Notes under the pieces: model-generated
What the model saw: the letters and a program-made list of their open reading frames with translations, nothing else
The model's database searches: none
What the model was told of the DNA's origin: nothing
Shown: positions 43,154 to 52,459 of the stretch, in pieces
Layout of the letters: each line of letters starts with the position of its first letter
How positions within the stretch are numbered: position 1 is the stretch's first letter
Translations under genes and position numbers: made by a program
Assembly (NCBI GenBank): GCA_963729445.1
Contig: CAVSNU010000002.1
Location: 310,001-374,000, forward strand
DNA length: 64,000 bases
Direction: 5' to 3'
DNA from: JACCZH01 sp963729445
GTDB lineage: Bacteria; Chloroflexota; Chloroflexia; Thermomicrobiales; CFX8

Positions 43154-44008
43154 CTAGATGTCTCGCCGCTGAAAGACCAGCATCGACGCCACCACCAGAA
43201 CAACGCAATAGGCAACGGCGTACTGTACCGCAAACGTGCTCGGCGGCTTCGCGGTGCCAAATGGATTTGGACCCACCAGATTCACCGCCAGGGCCGGCTG
43301 GACGACGTACGAGGCGAGCTTCCACATCATGTCACTCGGGAGCATGATGCTGGTGCCGACACCGATCCGCACCATCGTTTCGTTGTCCAGAGCCGTGCCA
43401 ATCTGCTCGACCAGGCCGCCTGTCAGCGCCATGCCATAGAGCATAAACACGACGATCCCGTTTGCCATGGTCGCGAAGATCGTCGAGCCAAGCATCGTCA
43501 AGCTCAGCAGAATCGTCGAGACCAGTACGATCAACGCGGTGCCGTGCACGATATTTGGTGGTGTGTAATCACCAATCGCAATTGAGACCAGCACCACTCC
43601 GCCGACCATCAAACAGATGTAGACCGCGATCATGACGAAGAAACCGAGGTACTTGCCGGCAACGACCTCCCAGCGGGCCAGCGGCTTGGAGATAATGGCG
43701 TGGAGCGTGCCCGATTCGACCTCTGCCGCTATGGCGCCGACCGCCGCGAAAATGGTCATCACGCCTGCCAGGAAGTTCACGGTGTAGAGACCGAGCATGA
43801 CCATCGCGCTCGCCTGGACCTCATAGGGCAGCATTCGCCCCGGCAAGCCTCCCCGTTCCCGGTCGAACGTGGCGACGTCGTCGACCAGAAGCTGGAACCC
43901 AAAGCCGTAGAGCACCAGAAAGACTGCGCTCAGAAACAGCACAGCCACAATCATCTTTCTTCGGAATGCCTCCCGGAAGGTGAGCCTGGCGATCAGGAAT
44001 GCGTTCAT
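43154..44008 (-). CDS. ABC-2 type transporter permease
   Basis: The 284 residues carry six hydrophobic helices. Features typical of ABC-2 permeases: 'RLTFREAFRRKMIVAVLFLSAVFLVLYGFG' as the first cytoplasmic helix and membrane entry, 'EVESGTLHAIISKPLARWEVVAGKYLGFF' in the cytoplasmic loop, and long later helices. The ATG lies inside the ATPase gene's end (4-base overlap), so the two are coupled. An exporter of a lipid, peptide or drug is likely; the cargo is not identifiable. Confidence 0.88.
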   Translation of the reverse strand: MNAFLIARLTFREAFRRKMIVAVLFLSAVFLVLYGFGFQLLVDDVATFDRERGGLPGRMLPYEVQASAMVMLGLYTVNFLAGVMTIFAAVGAIAAEVESGTLHAIISKPLARWEVVAGKYLGFFVMIAVYICLMVGGVVLVSIAIGDYTPPNIVHGTALIVLVSTILLSLTMLGSTIFATMANGIVVFMLYGMALTGGLVEQIGTALDNETMVRIGVGTSIMLPSDMMWKLASYVVQPALAVNLVGPNPFGTAKPPSTFAVQYAVAYCVVLVVASMLVFQRRDI

Positions 44009-44970
44009 AACCCGTACCTCGTCCGGTCACCAGCATCAACGAGGTCGATGAACAGGTCTTCCAGCGTCTTCCGTTCCGGTGTCACCCCGTATACCTCGAC
44101 GCCGCACCCAACCAGGCGGCTGACGATTTGCGGAATGCAACGTTCATCGTTCAACGACACACGGACCGTCACCGAACTCGGGCCATCGCAGGCGACGCTT
44201 TCAACCACTCCATCGAGTGACATGCTCCGCTCAAGTTCCTCATTCCAGGTTCCCACGCGAAACTCGACCACGAGCTGGCCGCGCAACAGCTCGTCAACCG
44301 ACCCGACGGCAATAACTTTGCCGCAATGCATCACTGCCACGCGATCACAGACCATCTCGACCTCTGACAACAGGTGCGAATTGAGGAAGACGGTCTTTCC
44401 CTGGCTCTTGAGCGTGACGATAATATCCCGCACCTGACGTCTGCCGATGGGATCGAGCGCCGACGTTGGCTCGTCGAGGAAAACCAGCAGCGGGTCGTGC
44501 AGCAGCGCCTGGGCTAATCCCGCCCGTTGTTGCATACCCTTTGAATAGGTATGCAGCCGGTCGTCCCGGCGATCGGACAGGCCGACCAGCTCCAACACTT
44601 CGGGGATCCGCCGCGCGCGTTCGGCGCCGGTCATCCCGTACAGCTTGCCGTGCATGTTGAGTAATTCTGTCGCGCTCAGCCACTCATGAAAGCGGAACAA
44701 TTCGGGCAAGAACCCGACGCGCTTGCGGCTCGACTTGTCGCGAATCGACCGTCCTAGCAGCGTCGCGCTCCCGGCGGAAGGTCTGACCAGCCCGGTGAGC
44801 ATCTTGACCGAGGTCGTCTTGCCAGCGCCATTCGGTCCCAGGAAGCCGAACACTTCGCCCTGCTGCACGCGAATACTCAGATCATCCACCGCGACATGTG
44901 AACGGTAGACCTTACGCAGCGAGACGGTCTCTACCGCCGTATAGCCGCTCTCGTGTACAGAAGCACTCAA
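44005..44970 (-). CDS. ABC transporter ATP-binding protein
   Basis: The protein has 321 residues. Walker A 'GPNGAGKTTSVKMLTGL', Q-loop region 'RVGFLPELFRFHEWLSATE', signature 'YSKGMQQRAGLAQALLHDPLLVFLDEP' (Walker B with catalytic Glu) and H-loop 'NSHLLSEVEMVCDRVAVMHCGK'. This is the CcmA / drug-exporter class. The last 80 residues form an accessory domain after the ATPase core. It lies directly downstream of the sigma/anti-sigma pair and may be one of its targets. Confidence 0.94.
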   Translation of the reverse strand: MSASVHESGYTAVETVSLRKVYRSHVAVDDLSIRVQQGEVFGFLGPNGAGKTTSVKMLTGLVRPSAGSATLLGRSIRDKSSRKRVGFLPELFRFHEWLSATELLNMHGKLYGMTGAERARRIPEVLELVGLSDRRDDRLHTYSKGMQQRAGLAQALLHDPLLVFLDEPTSALDPIGRRQVRDIIVTLKSQGKTVFLNSHLLSEVEMVCDRVAVMHCGKVIAVGSVDELLRGQLVVEFRVGTWNEELERSMSLDGVVESVACDGPSSVTVRVSLNDERCIPQIVSRLVGCGVEVYGVTPERKTLEDLFIDLVDAGDRTRYGL

Positions 44971-44991
44971 CGTTCGACTCCGCTACAAACA

Positions 44992-45020
44992 CCATGGGCC
45001 GCCACTCGGGCGGCCCATGG
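44992..45020 (-). terminator. Hairpin between anti-sigma gene and ABC operon
   Basis: CCATGGGCCGCC (44992-45003) and GGCGGCCCATGG (45009-45020) make a perfect 12-base-pair stem with a 5-base loop. It could end or attenuate the sigma/anti-sigma transcript before the ABC genes. There is no clear T-run. Confidence 0.5.
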
Positions 45021-45064
45021 CTGGAAAGGGGGAAGGGGGTGATAGGAACGTTTGATCCTGATGG

Positions 45065-46306
45065 CTACTCCAGCGAGTCGGCGACATTCTGGATCGTGTC
45101 ACCATTCACCGAACCGGCCACAATATAGAGCTTGCCGTCAGCGTGCCACATGATGACGCTGGCATCGCCCTCAAGCGCGAACTCCATGCCCCAGTCGCTA
45201 CCGTCAAACTCACTAGCCTCCAGCAATAGCCCGGACTCGCCGTTGATTGAGACGTCACGGCTCTCAGCGCCTTCCGGCACGGGAACCACCAGGGTGCTCT
45301 CCCAATTATCGATCGAGCGCAGCTGGGCGACGAAATCAGTCGGCAGACCCGGCAGCCTGAGCAGATCTTCACGTAGAGCGTTCATGTCCAGGCTCTCCGG
45401 AGTGATCAGCGTCGGACTCTCCAGCTGGACCACTGCAAGGTGACCGTCGTCAGCTGCCTGGTAGTGCAGGATCAACGCCTGCGGCAGATCCAGCTCGAAC
45501 ACCATCTCCGGCACGGCGCCGGCGTCGGGCAGCGAGTAGATCGGCAGTCCAAGCTGGCTGATGAGCGTATTGGCTGCGGCGGTATCGACGGTCAATGAGG
45601 CGGAGCCGGCATCAGTCACCATGATTTGCGGCGTACTCTCGAAACCGTCCGGAAGCTCACTCGGCGCGCGGAAGTCACCATAGACGGACTGCACCTCGTC
45701 GAGCGACCCCAGCTCGGTCACGTTACCGTGCGGATCTTCCTCGTCAAACGTCGAATCGAATTCGGCCAACCCCTCGAACGACGCGGCCAACTGCTCGGGG
45801 TCGGCCGACATCGCCTGCACGGCGATCCCCATCCCAAACTGGGTGAACTGTTCCATGTTGACGGTGATGGCCTCGAACTTCTCAACGCGGAACCGGTTGA
45901 ACAGATCGTCGGCCAGCGACCGCATCGGGGTCGCGACAAAAGCCGTCGTCAGGAGCAGGAGGGCCAGCAGAGCCACTGCTCCTCGCGCTGCGCGGAATCT
46001 CCACATGGTACTCACGAACGATTCTCCTTGTATAGCTACACTCTTCGGAGATGACTGTGCGATCCGCCTACGGATCCGTTGCTGCGCCTGGCTCAGATCG
46101 ACCTGGTCGCTGCCGGCCGCGAGCAGATCCAGTCTGCCCGCGGCGAAGGTGTGGTTGCCAGCGATGTCCTCCATGCGCTCCCGGCAGTGCGAGCACGATC
46201 GCAGGTGGAGGTCAAGGCTTGGTGGCACACTGACACCGCTGTCAATGGCTGCCCGAAGCTCACCATCGCTGAGGCACCCTTGACGACGCCCACGCCCCAG
46301 ATTCAT
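45065..46306 (-). CDS. Membrane anti-sigma factor with C-terminal extracytoplasmic domain
   Basis: The protein has 413 residues. The N-terminal zinc anti-sigma motif is visible in 'PPSLDLHLRSCSHCRERM' (His-x3-Cys-x2-Cys). One membrane helix 'AVALLALLLLTTAFVA' lies at about residue 113-128. The rest, about 285 residues, is outside and resembles DUF4367-type sensory domains ('LPDGFESTPQIMVTDAGSASLTVD', 'SVIMWHADGKLYIVAG'). Its ATG shares one base with the sigma-factor stop (TGATG), the usual arrangement for a cognate pair. It should hold the sigma factor until an envelope signal arrives. Confidence 0.86.
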   Translation of the reverse strand: MNLGRGRRQGCLSDGELRAAIDSGVSVPPSLDLHLRSCSHCRERMEDIAGNHTFAAGRLDLLAAGSDQVDLSQAQQRIRRRIAQSSPKSVAIQGESFVSTMWRFRAARGAVALLALLLLTTAFVATPMRSLADDLFNRFRVEKFEAITVNMEQFTQFGMGIAVQAMSADPEQLAASFEGLAEFDSTFDEEDPHGNVTELGSLDEVQSVYGDFRAPSELPDGFESTPQIMVTDAGSASLTVDTAAANTLISQLGLPIYSLPDAGAVPEMVFELDLPQALILHYQAADDGHLAVVQLESPTLITPESLDMNALREDLLRLPGLPTDFVAQLRSIDNWESTLVVPVPEGAESRDVSINGESGLLLEASEFDGSDWGMEFALEGDASVIMWHADGKLYIVAGSVNGDTIQNVADSLE

Positions 46307-46914
46307 CAGAACTGCACCTCGATTTCCAGTTGCCGTCGTAGTGCCCGTTCCCCACGAGCAAGGGTCGTCCCTACCGAAGATGGCGATATATTCAGCGCGG
46401 CTGCGATTTCGCTGTACTGCAACCCGTGCGATCGCAAGACCAGCGCGTTCCGTTGCTTCTCGGGAATCTGCGTGAGCGCATGACGCACGCGCTCGATTTC
46501 TTCACGACGCTCGATTGCGCTGGCTGGGCTGGATTCGGTCGTTGTCTCCGCTTGCTGAAAGATAGCCGCTCGGCGTAGCCAGTTAAGCCGGCGTTTACGC
46601 GACCGGACCGCGTTGAACCCGGCATTGAGCGCCGAGCGATAGAGCCAGCCCGCAAGGGCCCCATCGGTCACCTTCTCCAGCGGCCGCTCGTAGAGCCGCA
46701 TGAAGACATCATGGGCGATCTCCTCCGCGTCCTCGGGAGTCCGAACCACCCGGAGGAGCACGCCATAGACCCGCGGGTAGTAGCGCGTGAAGAGCGCTTC
46801 AAACGCGATGTCATCGCCCTGCCTCACGGCCTCCAGGAGCACCCCATCCGCCGCGATTGAGGCCTGACTTGCTGCTGCGACAGCGCTCACTCGACGACAC
46901 TGCCCTTCCGACAT
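46306..46914 (-). CDS. ECF-family RNA polymerase sigma factor
   Basis: The protein has 202 residues. Region 2: 'AFEALFTRYYPRVYGVLLRVVRTPEDAEEIAHDVFMRLYERP' followed by 'GALAGWLYRSALNAGFNAVRSRKRR'. Region 4: 'IPEKQRNALVLRSHGLQYSEIAAALNISPSSVGTTLARGERALRRQL'. There is no region 1 or 3 and no long C-terminal extension. It is followed by its anti-sigma factor with a one-base overlap. The target promoters are unknown; the ABC exporter and MBL hydrolase downstream in the same direction are candidates. Confidence 0.95.
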   Translation of the reverse strand: MSEGQCRRVSAVAAASQASIAADGVLLEAVRQGDDIAFEALFTRYYPRVYGVLLRVVRTPEDAEEIAHDVFMRLYERPLEKVTDGALAGWLYRSALNAGFNAVRSRKRRLNWLRRAAIFQQAETTTESSPASAIERREEIERVRHALTQIPEKQRNALVLRSHGLQYSEIAAALNISPSSVGTTLARGERALRRQLEIEVQF

Positions 46915-47014
46915 CGACGGTGCACCACATCAATCTGAATGACAACGAACAGCGCTGTCACTAATTACAACACCGCTGCTCCGTGGTTTGTGACATATTG
47001 TCTGGATTTGGATG

Positions 47015-47776
47015 CTAATACGTATATTCGGCCAGCAGGTCCGCGTTCAAAATCACAATCCTGTCCCGCTCAAGCCGGATGGCGTGCAACGACTCGAAAC
47101 TCTTGAGCGCCTTGTTGATGCTCACGCGGGTCGTGCCGAGCTCGGAGGCAAGCTCGCGCTGGCTGAGGTCGAAGGGCACGACCATGACATCGCCGAGTCG
47201 CTCGCCGCGCGCGGCTGCACGTGCCAGCAGCCACTTCGCCACCCGCCCGGGAACGTCCAACGACAGGATGTCTGCCAGGCGTTCGTTCGTCGCCCGTACC
47301 ATACCCGTCACAGCGTGCAGCACCGCCATAGCGGCGTGTGGGTCGCTCTCAATCAACGCGACAAACGCGTCTCTGGGAACGACGCGCAGGATGACTGGCG
47401 ACTGAGCGACGATCGTGGCCGAGCGCGGAGCGCCGTCGATCAGAGCCAGCTCGCCAAAAGACGCCGGCGCGTCTACGATCGCCAGCACCACCTCGTGTCC
47501 AGAAGAGGTGAAACGGCTGATCTTGACCTGACCGGACTCCAGCACAAGCAAGCTCTCGCCCGGGTCGCCCTCAGATGCCAGCACCTGACCTTCGGGAAAC
47601 CGCCGCAGCCACGTCTGAGGAGCAAGCCGGTCTAAAGAAGCGGACGAAATGCCTGAAAAAAGCGGCACGTCGCCCAACCGGTGAGCAACAGTGTGATCTC
47701 TGGCCATATCTCGCACCGCGCCCCTGTCACACCATTCGCCGATAGAGACCTTGCCGCTCGCTGCGTCTGGGAGCAT
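47015..47776 (-). CDS. Crp/Fnr-family transcriptional regulator
   Basis: The protein is up to 253 residues. The cyclic-nucleotide-binding-type barrel (residues about 30-150) has 'FPEGQVLASEGDPGESLLVLESGQVKI' and 'FGELALIDGAPRSATIVAQ', close to the phosphate-binding cassette of CRP. The C-terminal winged helix reads 'LSQRELASELGTTRVSINKALKSFESLHAIRLERDRIVI'. There are no N-terminal iron-sulfur cysteines as in FNR. Translation may begin at 47776 or at the internal ATG 47707 ('MARDHTVAHRLGDVPLFSG'), which fits the family better. It diverges from the small gene at 47824. Confidence 0.92.
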   Translation of the reverse strand: MLPDAASGKVSIGEWCDRGAVRDMARDHTVAHRLGDVPLFSGISSASLDRLAPQTWLRRFPEGQVLASEGDPGESLLVLESGQVKISRFTSSGHEVVLAIVDAPASFGELALIDGAPRSATIVAQSPVILRVVPRDAFVALIESDPHAAMAVLHAVTGMVRATNERLADILSLDVPGRVAKWLLARAAARGERLGDVMVVPFDLSQRELASELGTTRVSINKALKSFESLHAIRLERDRIVILNADLLAEYTY

Positions 47777-47823
47777 AGTAACAGTGAATCGTGATTTCGA
47801 CGATCAGGCGTAAGGAGCCTTGC

Positions 47824-48183
47824 GTGCCAACCCCATCTCATCACCCGATCGGCGATCCTATCGAGGATGTCATAGAGTTTATGCGCCCCTATATCGCATC
47901 GATCATTCTGCGCATCAACGTCGATGAGTTCACGACCGCTGAGTTCATCCAGGCACTGAACATGGACCCGGAGACCAGCGCCATCTACGCTGAAGCGATT
48001 GAGCGCTGGCACGAGAAGGACACCCAGGCTGCCAAGCTTGTCATCCACGGGCAAGTCATCCCACAACTCCTGCGCCGCTCCGGTCTGGTGGAATGGTCCG
48101 GCTATGCCTACGGTCACGAGGACCCCTACGGAGTTCCGGCCTGGTGGAAGAAGACCGAAGAGGCGATCGCCAGCGAGCAATAA
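47824..48183 (+). CDS. Hypothetical protein, 119 aa
   Basis: The family is not recognised. GTG at 47824 has AAGGAG six bases upstream and is chosen over the upstream in-frame ATG at 47791. The protein starts 'PTPSHHPIGDPIEDVIEFMRPYIASIILRINVDEFTTAEFIQALNMDP', followed by a helical 'AIYAEAIERWHEKDTQAAKLVIHGQVIPQLLRRSGLVEWSGYAYGHEDPYGVPAWWKK'. It looks like a small all-alpha soluble protein with a tryptophan-rich end. It is divergent from the Crp/Fnr gene, so regulation by that protein is plausible but unproven. Confidence 0.7.
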   Translation: MPTPSHHPIGDPIEDVIEFMRPYIASIILRINVDEFTTAEFIQALNMDPETSAIYAEAIERWHEKDTQAAKLVIHGQVIPQLLRRSGLVEWSGYAYGHEDPYGVPAWWKKTEEAIASEQ

Positions 48184-48326
48184 GTATGAGAGACGTGACC
48201 GTCGGCGCGCTACTTGCTTTTAGGTAGCGGGTTACCCCTCAGGGATGACCATGCCCAATTCGGTACAATGTGTCATAAATCCGGATCGTTTCCCGATGTC
48301 TATTCGCACGTGAAACGCCCAACCTG

Positions 48327-50210
48327 GTGGATTGGTTTTCTGACTGCATGTCGCTTGACACTCCAAACATCGAGACCACGCAACCCGCGCACTCCAAGCA
48401 ACGACCCCGCAACGCGGAACTACAGCGCTTCGCCCGCTACAGCCAGTTGTTGGCGGCGGCGATCGTCGTGCTGATCGTTGGTGTCGTCATGGCGTTCCAG
48501 GTGGCGGAGCGCGGTGAGGCTCGCTCGGGAGTTACCGCGTTCGGCGTCGATCTGGGCGGAATGGACCGCGACGAGGCACGCGCCGCGCTCGAATCTGCCA
48601 GGGACGAGCGCAGCCGCCAGCACATCTGGCTCATGGACGGCGCGCGCGGCTGGGAGCTCACCCAGAGTGACCTCGGTCTCTCCATGGATATCGAAGGTGC
48701 CCTTGACGACGCCTTTACAGCCGGTCACGAGGGATTCGGCCCGGGGCGACTCGCGCTTGTCTGGCATTTCAACGGCGTCACCGAAGTGGGGACGGATCGC
48801 GTCAGGGTAGACGGCAACATTCTGAGCAGCCGGCTTGGACAACTGGCCGGCGAGATCAACCAGGAAAAAATCGACCCCGAGCTTTTGATTCACGCAGACG
48901 GTACCCACACCTACCGCAACGCGCAAATCGGGCGCGCCGTCAATCTCAACGGCACCAGCGACAACATCCTGCGTAGCCTGACAGTTGGCAGCTCTGCTGC
49001 CGCCATCGCGGTAGACGAGACCCTGCCCGTCGCGGCGGACGAGGCGTACGCGCACGCACGTCAACAGCTCACCAACATCCTCGACGCGCCGGTGACGATG
49101 GTTGCCGCAGACCGCGAATGGACCCTGAGACCGGACCAGATTGCCTACTGGCTTGAGCTGGTTCCCGCCCAGGGGGGTCAGGAAGCGCTCGTCAAAATAG
49201 ACCAGGGCTGGGTTGACGCAGTCATCTACGAGGTCGGCTGGGCAACCGAGCGTGCGCCACAGTCGCCCCGCGTCTGGTGGGACGTGGGCGGCGCGCTTCA
49301 GGTTATGCAAGATGGTGTAGAAGGCCAGGAGTTCGACGAAGCGGCGGCGCACTCGATGGTGATGGATGTCCTCCTGGGCCTGTCCGACGCGAACCGCATC
49401 GAGCTCCCGGTGACGACACTGGCCCCGATCACGTTGCCGGCTGATCTCAACGAGCTTGGTATTCGCAGCCTGGTCGCTGAATCAAGCACACCATATGGTA
49501 GCGGAGCCGTCCCAGAAAAGAAGCACAACATTGAGCTTGCGGCCAGTCTGCTGAACGGCACCGTGGTGCTGCCCGGCCAGATCTTCTCGTTCAATGCCGA
49601 GATTGGACCGATGACCACCGATGCCGGCTTCCAGGTGGCATACGGCATCGCGAACGAAGGCGGCGATCTACGCACCGTGCCGGCTGAGGCGGGCGGAATC
49701 TGCCAGGTCGCGTCGACCGTGTTCCAGCCGGTGTTCTGGGCCGGATACCAGATCGAAACCCGCAGCACCCACTCCTACTGGATTCAAAGCTACACGTCCA
49801 ACGGGCTACCAGGACTCGACGCGACGGTGGACGGTGCCAGCGGACTTGATTTCCGCTGGATGAACAACAGCTCTACCGCTGTGCTGATTGAGGCCGCCGC
49901 CGACGGCGAGAATTTCACCGTCCGGCTGTATGGCACGCCGCCGGACTGGAACGTCGAGGTCCCGCCACCCGAGATCACCAACGTCGTCACGGCGAGCCAG
50001 GAGGAAGTCATGCAGGAGGACCCCACGCTTCCAGCCGGCAAGACGCTGCGCGTCGAGCGAGCCCAGGACGGCTTTGACATCAAGATCATCCGCAAAGTAC
50101 ACGAGAGCGACGGCGAAGTCCGGGAACTGGTGCTGACTGCCGAGTACGGCCCCTCCCGGAACGTGACACTGGTTGGCACTGGCGAAGATCTTGAGCAAAC
50201 GGGGGCGTAG
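48327..50210 (+). CDS. VanW-family envelope protein with peptidoglycan-binding-like domains
   Basis: About 627 residues from GTG 48327 (ATG 48348 is an alternative; neither has a clear Shine-Dalgarno site). One membrane anchor 'LLAAAIVVLIVGVVMAF' lies at residues about 38-55. Two repeats of the YoaR-type putative peptidoglycan-binding domain follow ('VDLGGMDRDEARAALESA', 'ADGTHTYRNAQIGRAVNLNGTSDNI'). Then comes the VanW domain with 'NIELAASLLNGTVVLPGQIFSFNAEIGPMTTDAGFQVAYGI', 'EAGGICQVASTVFQPVFWAGYQI' and 'LDFRWMNNS'. The C-terminus ('KTLRVERAQDGFDIKIIRKV') resembles a G5-like domain. It is predicted to sit outside, on the cell wall. The molecular function of VanW is not settled. Confidence 0.9.
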   Translation: MDWFSDCMSLDTPNIETTQPAHSKQRPRNAELQRFARYSQLLAAAIVVLIVGVVMAFQVAERGEARSGVTAFGVDLGGMDRDEARAALESARDERSRQHIWLMDGARGWELTQSDLGLSMDIEGALDDAFTAGHEGFGPGRLALVWHFNGVTEVGTDRVRVDGNILSSRLGQLAGEINQEKIDPELLIHADGTHTYRNAQIGRAVNLNGTSDNILRSLTVGSSAAAIAVDETLPVAADEAYAHARQQLTNILDAPVTMVAADREWTLRPDQIAYWLELVPAQGGQEALVKIDQGWVDAVIYEVGWATERAPQSPRVWWDVGGALQVMQDGVEGQEFDEAAAHSMVMDVLLGLSDANRIELPVTTLAPITLPADLNELGIRSLVAESSTPYGSGAVPEKKHNIELAASLLNGTVVLPGQIFSFNAEIGPMTTDAGFQVAYGIANEGGDLRTVPAEAGGICQVASTVFQPVFWAGYQIETRSTHSYWIQSYTSNGLPGLDATVDGASGLDFRWMNNSSTAVLIEAAADGENFTVRLYGTPPDWNVEVPPPEITNVVTASQEEVMQEDPTLPAGKTLRVERAQDGFDIKIIRKVHESDGEVRELVLTAEYGPSRNVTLVGTGEDLEQTGA

Positions 50211-50255
50211 ACACCGTAAGATTGAACCTGATCGCCGCGAATGGGAGGGTTCATC

Positions 50256-52334
50256 ATGACGACCGCCGCCAGCACGCATCAACTAATCCGCGGAGCCTGC
50301 CCGCACGACTGCCCTGATACCTGCGCCGTCATCACCGAGGTTCAAGACGGGAAGGCCATCGCTTTCCGTGGTGATCCCGCTCATCCCTTTACCCAGGGCT
50401 GGCTCTGCGCAAAGGTACGTCCCTACCTGGATCGCGTCTATCACCCGGACCGCCTCACACAGCCCCTCCGTCGCGTTGGTCCCAAAGGCAGCGGCGAGTG
50501 GGAACCAATCTCGTGGGACGACGCCATTTCCGAGATCACCAACCGGTGGAAGACGATCATCGCGGAACACGGTGCAGCCGCCATCCTGCCCTACTCGTAC
50601 AGCGGCACGCTCGGCTTACTCCAGTTGGGAGTCTGTAACGAACGCTTGTGGAACCGCATGGGGGCGAGCGGACTGGAGCGCTCTATCTGTGGAGCAGCGG
50701 CCGAAACCGCGGTGCAGGCCACCCTCGGCGGTCGCCACGCGCCGGCCGCGCAGGACGTCGTGCACAGCAAGCTCATCCTCATCTGGGGCAACAACCCGAG
50801 CAGCACCAATCCGCACTTCGTGCCCTTCCTCCGTCAGGCTCAGCGCGATGGCACGCGGGTGATCGTGATTGATCCACGACGCACCTTGACCGCGCGCTCT
50901 GCCGACCAGCACATCCAGCCACGGCCGGCGACGGACGGTGCACTGGCGCTGGGGATGATGAATATCATCTTTACCGAACAGCTGCACGACGAAGCGTGGC
51001 TCGACGCGAACACGATCGGCTGGCGGGAGCTGCGCGAGCGTGCCAACGACTATCCGGTAGAGCGTGTCTCGCAAATTACCGGGCTCGCGACTGACGTCAT
51101 CGTTGCACTTGCCCGTGAGTACGCCACGACCAAACCGTCGATCCTGAAGTTCGCCGACGGCGTCCAGCGACACGCGAACGGCGGACAGACGTCACGCGCG
51201 CTAAGCTGCCTGCCTGCCATTGTCGGGCAGATCGGCGTCCGTGGCGGGGGTCTCTACTACAGCACCAGCGATTATGTCCGCTGGGATGGCGAAGCCCTGG
51301 GTCACAGCTCGGAGTGCCCGCCTGTGCCGAGGATCGTCAACATGAACCGCATCGGTGCCGCGCTGACCGGCGAAGCCAACGACCCGCCGATCAAGTCGAT
51401 GTACGTGTTCTGCGCGAACCCCGTCACCTCGTCGCCCAACGCCAGTCTGACGATCGAAGGTTTGAAGCGCGACGACCTGTTCACCGTTGTCCACGAGCTC
51501 TTCATGACCGACACGGCCCAGTACGCCGACATCGTTCTGCCGGCGACGAGCCAGCTGGAACAGATTGACCTCCACAAACCGTACGGCCATCGCCACCTGC
51601 AATACAACAACCCTGCCATCGCGCCGCTAGGCGAATCGAAGAGCAACTGGGACGTGATGCGCCTGCTGGCAGAAGCCATGGGCTACGACGAGCCCTGGCT
51701 GCGCCAGTCAGGCGAGGAAGTGCTCGATGAGATCATCGAGGCCTCGCGCCGGATCTGCGGAACACTGGATGGCATCACTCTGGAGCGGCTTCAAAACGAG
51801 GGAACCGTCCCGATCTCGTTGGACGAGGGTGCGACGACCGTTCCCTATGCAGACCTGCAATTCTCGACCCCTTCCGGCAAGGTCGAGCTCTGGTGCGAGA
51901 CGATGCGTGAGATGGGTCTGGACCCGCTACCCGAGTACATCGAACCCCCGGAGTTCACGCGCCGTCCTGACAGCGATGCGTTGGTTCTCATCTCGGGAGC
52001 GGCCCATCATTACGTCTCCAGCAGCCTCGCGAATGTGCCCCGCCTGATGGCCAAGGAGGGCACGCCCTTCATCGAGATCAACCCCGCCGACGCAGAGGCG
52101 CGCTCGATTCACGACGGGCAGGATGTCATCGTGGGGAACGCTCGCGGCTCATGCACGCTGCGGGCCGTCGTGACCGACAATGTCCCGCGCGGCACCACCG
52201 TCGCCCCGAAAGGTGCTTGGGGCAGCACGTCCCCCGACGGCCGCAACGTCAACTGGACCACCTCCGACGCCGTCGCCGACCTTGCCGGCCAATCCACGTT
52301 CCACAGCAACCTGGTAACTATCCGGCCAGCGTAA
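50256..52334 (+). CDS. Molybdopterin-dependent oxidoreductase (DMSO reductase family)
   Basis: The protein has 692 residues from ATG 50256, which has GGGAGGG seven bases upstream. The iron-sulfur motif is 'GACPHDCPDTCAV...TQGWLCAKV' (C-x3-C-x3-C-x~27-C). Molybdopterin regions include 'ILPYSYSGTLGLLQ', 'LILIWGNNPSSTNPHFVPFLRQAQRDGTRVIVIDPR' and the C-terminal 'VLISGAAHHYVSSSLANVPRLM...FIEINPADAEARSIHDGQDVIVGNARGSCTLRAVV'. Similar unpartnered proteins are annotated as formate-dehydrogenase-like or putative thiosulfate reductases, but the substrate cannot be set by eye. There is no twin-arginine signal, so it is cytoplasmic. modABC 1.6 kb downstream would supply molybdate. Confidence 0.92.
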   Translation: MTTAASTHQLIRGACPHDCPDTCAVITEVQDGKAIAFRGDPAHPFTQGWLCAKVRPYLDRVYHPDRLTQPLRRVGPKGSGEWEPISWDDAISEITNRWKTIIAEHGAAAILPYSYSGTLGLLQLGVCNERLWNRMGASGLERSICGAAAETAVQATLGGRHAPAAQDVVHSKLILIWGNNPSSTNPHFVPFLRQAQRDGTRVIVIDPRRTLTARSADQHIQPRPATDGALALGMMNIIFTEQLHDEAWLDANTIGWRELRERANDYPVERVSQITGLATDVIVALAREYATTKPSILKFADGVQRHANGGQTSRALSCLPAIVGQIGVRGGGLYYSTSDYVRWDGEALGHSSECPPVPRIVNMNRIGAALTGEANDPPIKSMYVFCANPVTSSPNASLTIEGLKRDDLFTVVHELFMTDTAQYADIVLPATSQLEQIDLHKPYGHRHLQYNNPAIAPLGESKSNWDVMRLLAEAMGYDEPWLRQSGEEVLDEIIEASRRICGTLDGITLERLQNEGTVPISLDEGATTVPYADLQFSTPSGKVELWCETMREMGLDPLPEYIEPPEFTRRPDSDALVLISGAAHHYVSSSLANVPRLMAKEGTPFIEINPADAEARSIHDGQDVIVGNARGSCTLRAVVTDNVPRGTTVAPKGAWGSTSPDGRNVNWTTSDAVADLAGQSTFHSNLVTIRPA

Positions 52335-52371
52335 GCAGGTGTGTTCAACGGAGAACACCAGCTTACGCCAC

Positions 52372-52419
52372 GTCAGCCCGAGCACCGTCGTACACTCGTA
52401 CGACGGTGCTCGGGCTGAC
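52372..52419. terminator. 21-bp perfect hairpin between convergent genes
   Basis: Arms 52372-52392 and 52399-52419 are exact complements around a 6-base loop. The molybdopterin enzyme gene and the amidinotransferase-fold gene converge here, so it can end both transcripts. A weaker stem (GTAAGC..GCTTAC, 52331-52366) precedes it. Confidence 0.75.
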
Positions 52420-52459
52420 CGGAGGCGCTCACACAATGGACCGCGCGCTCACATGCGCC

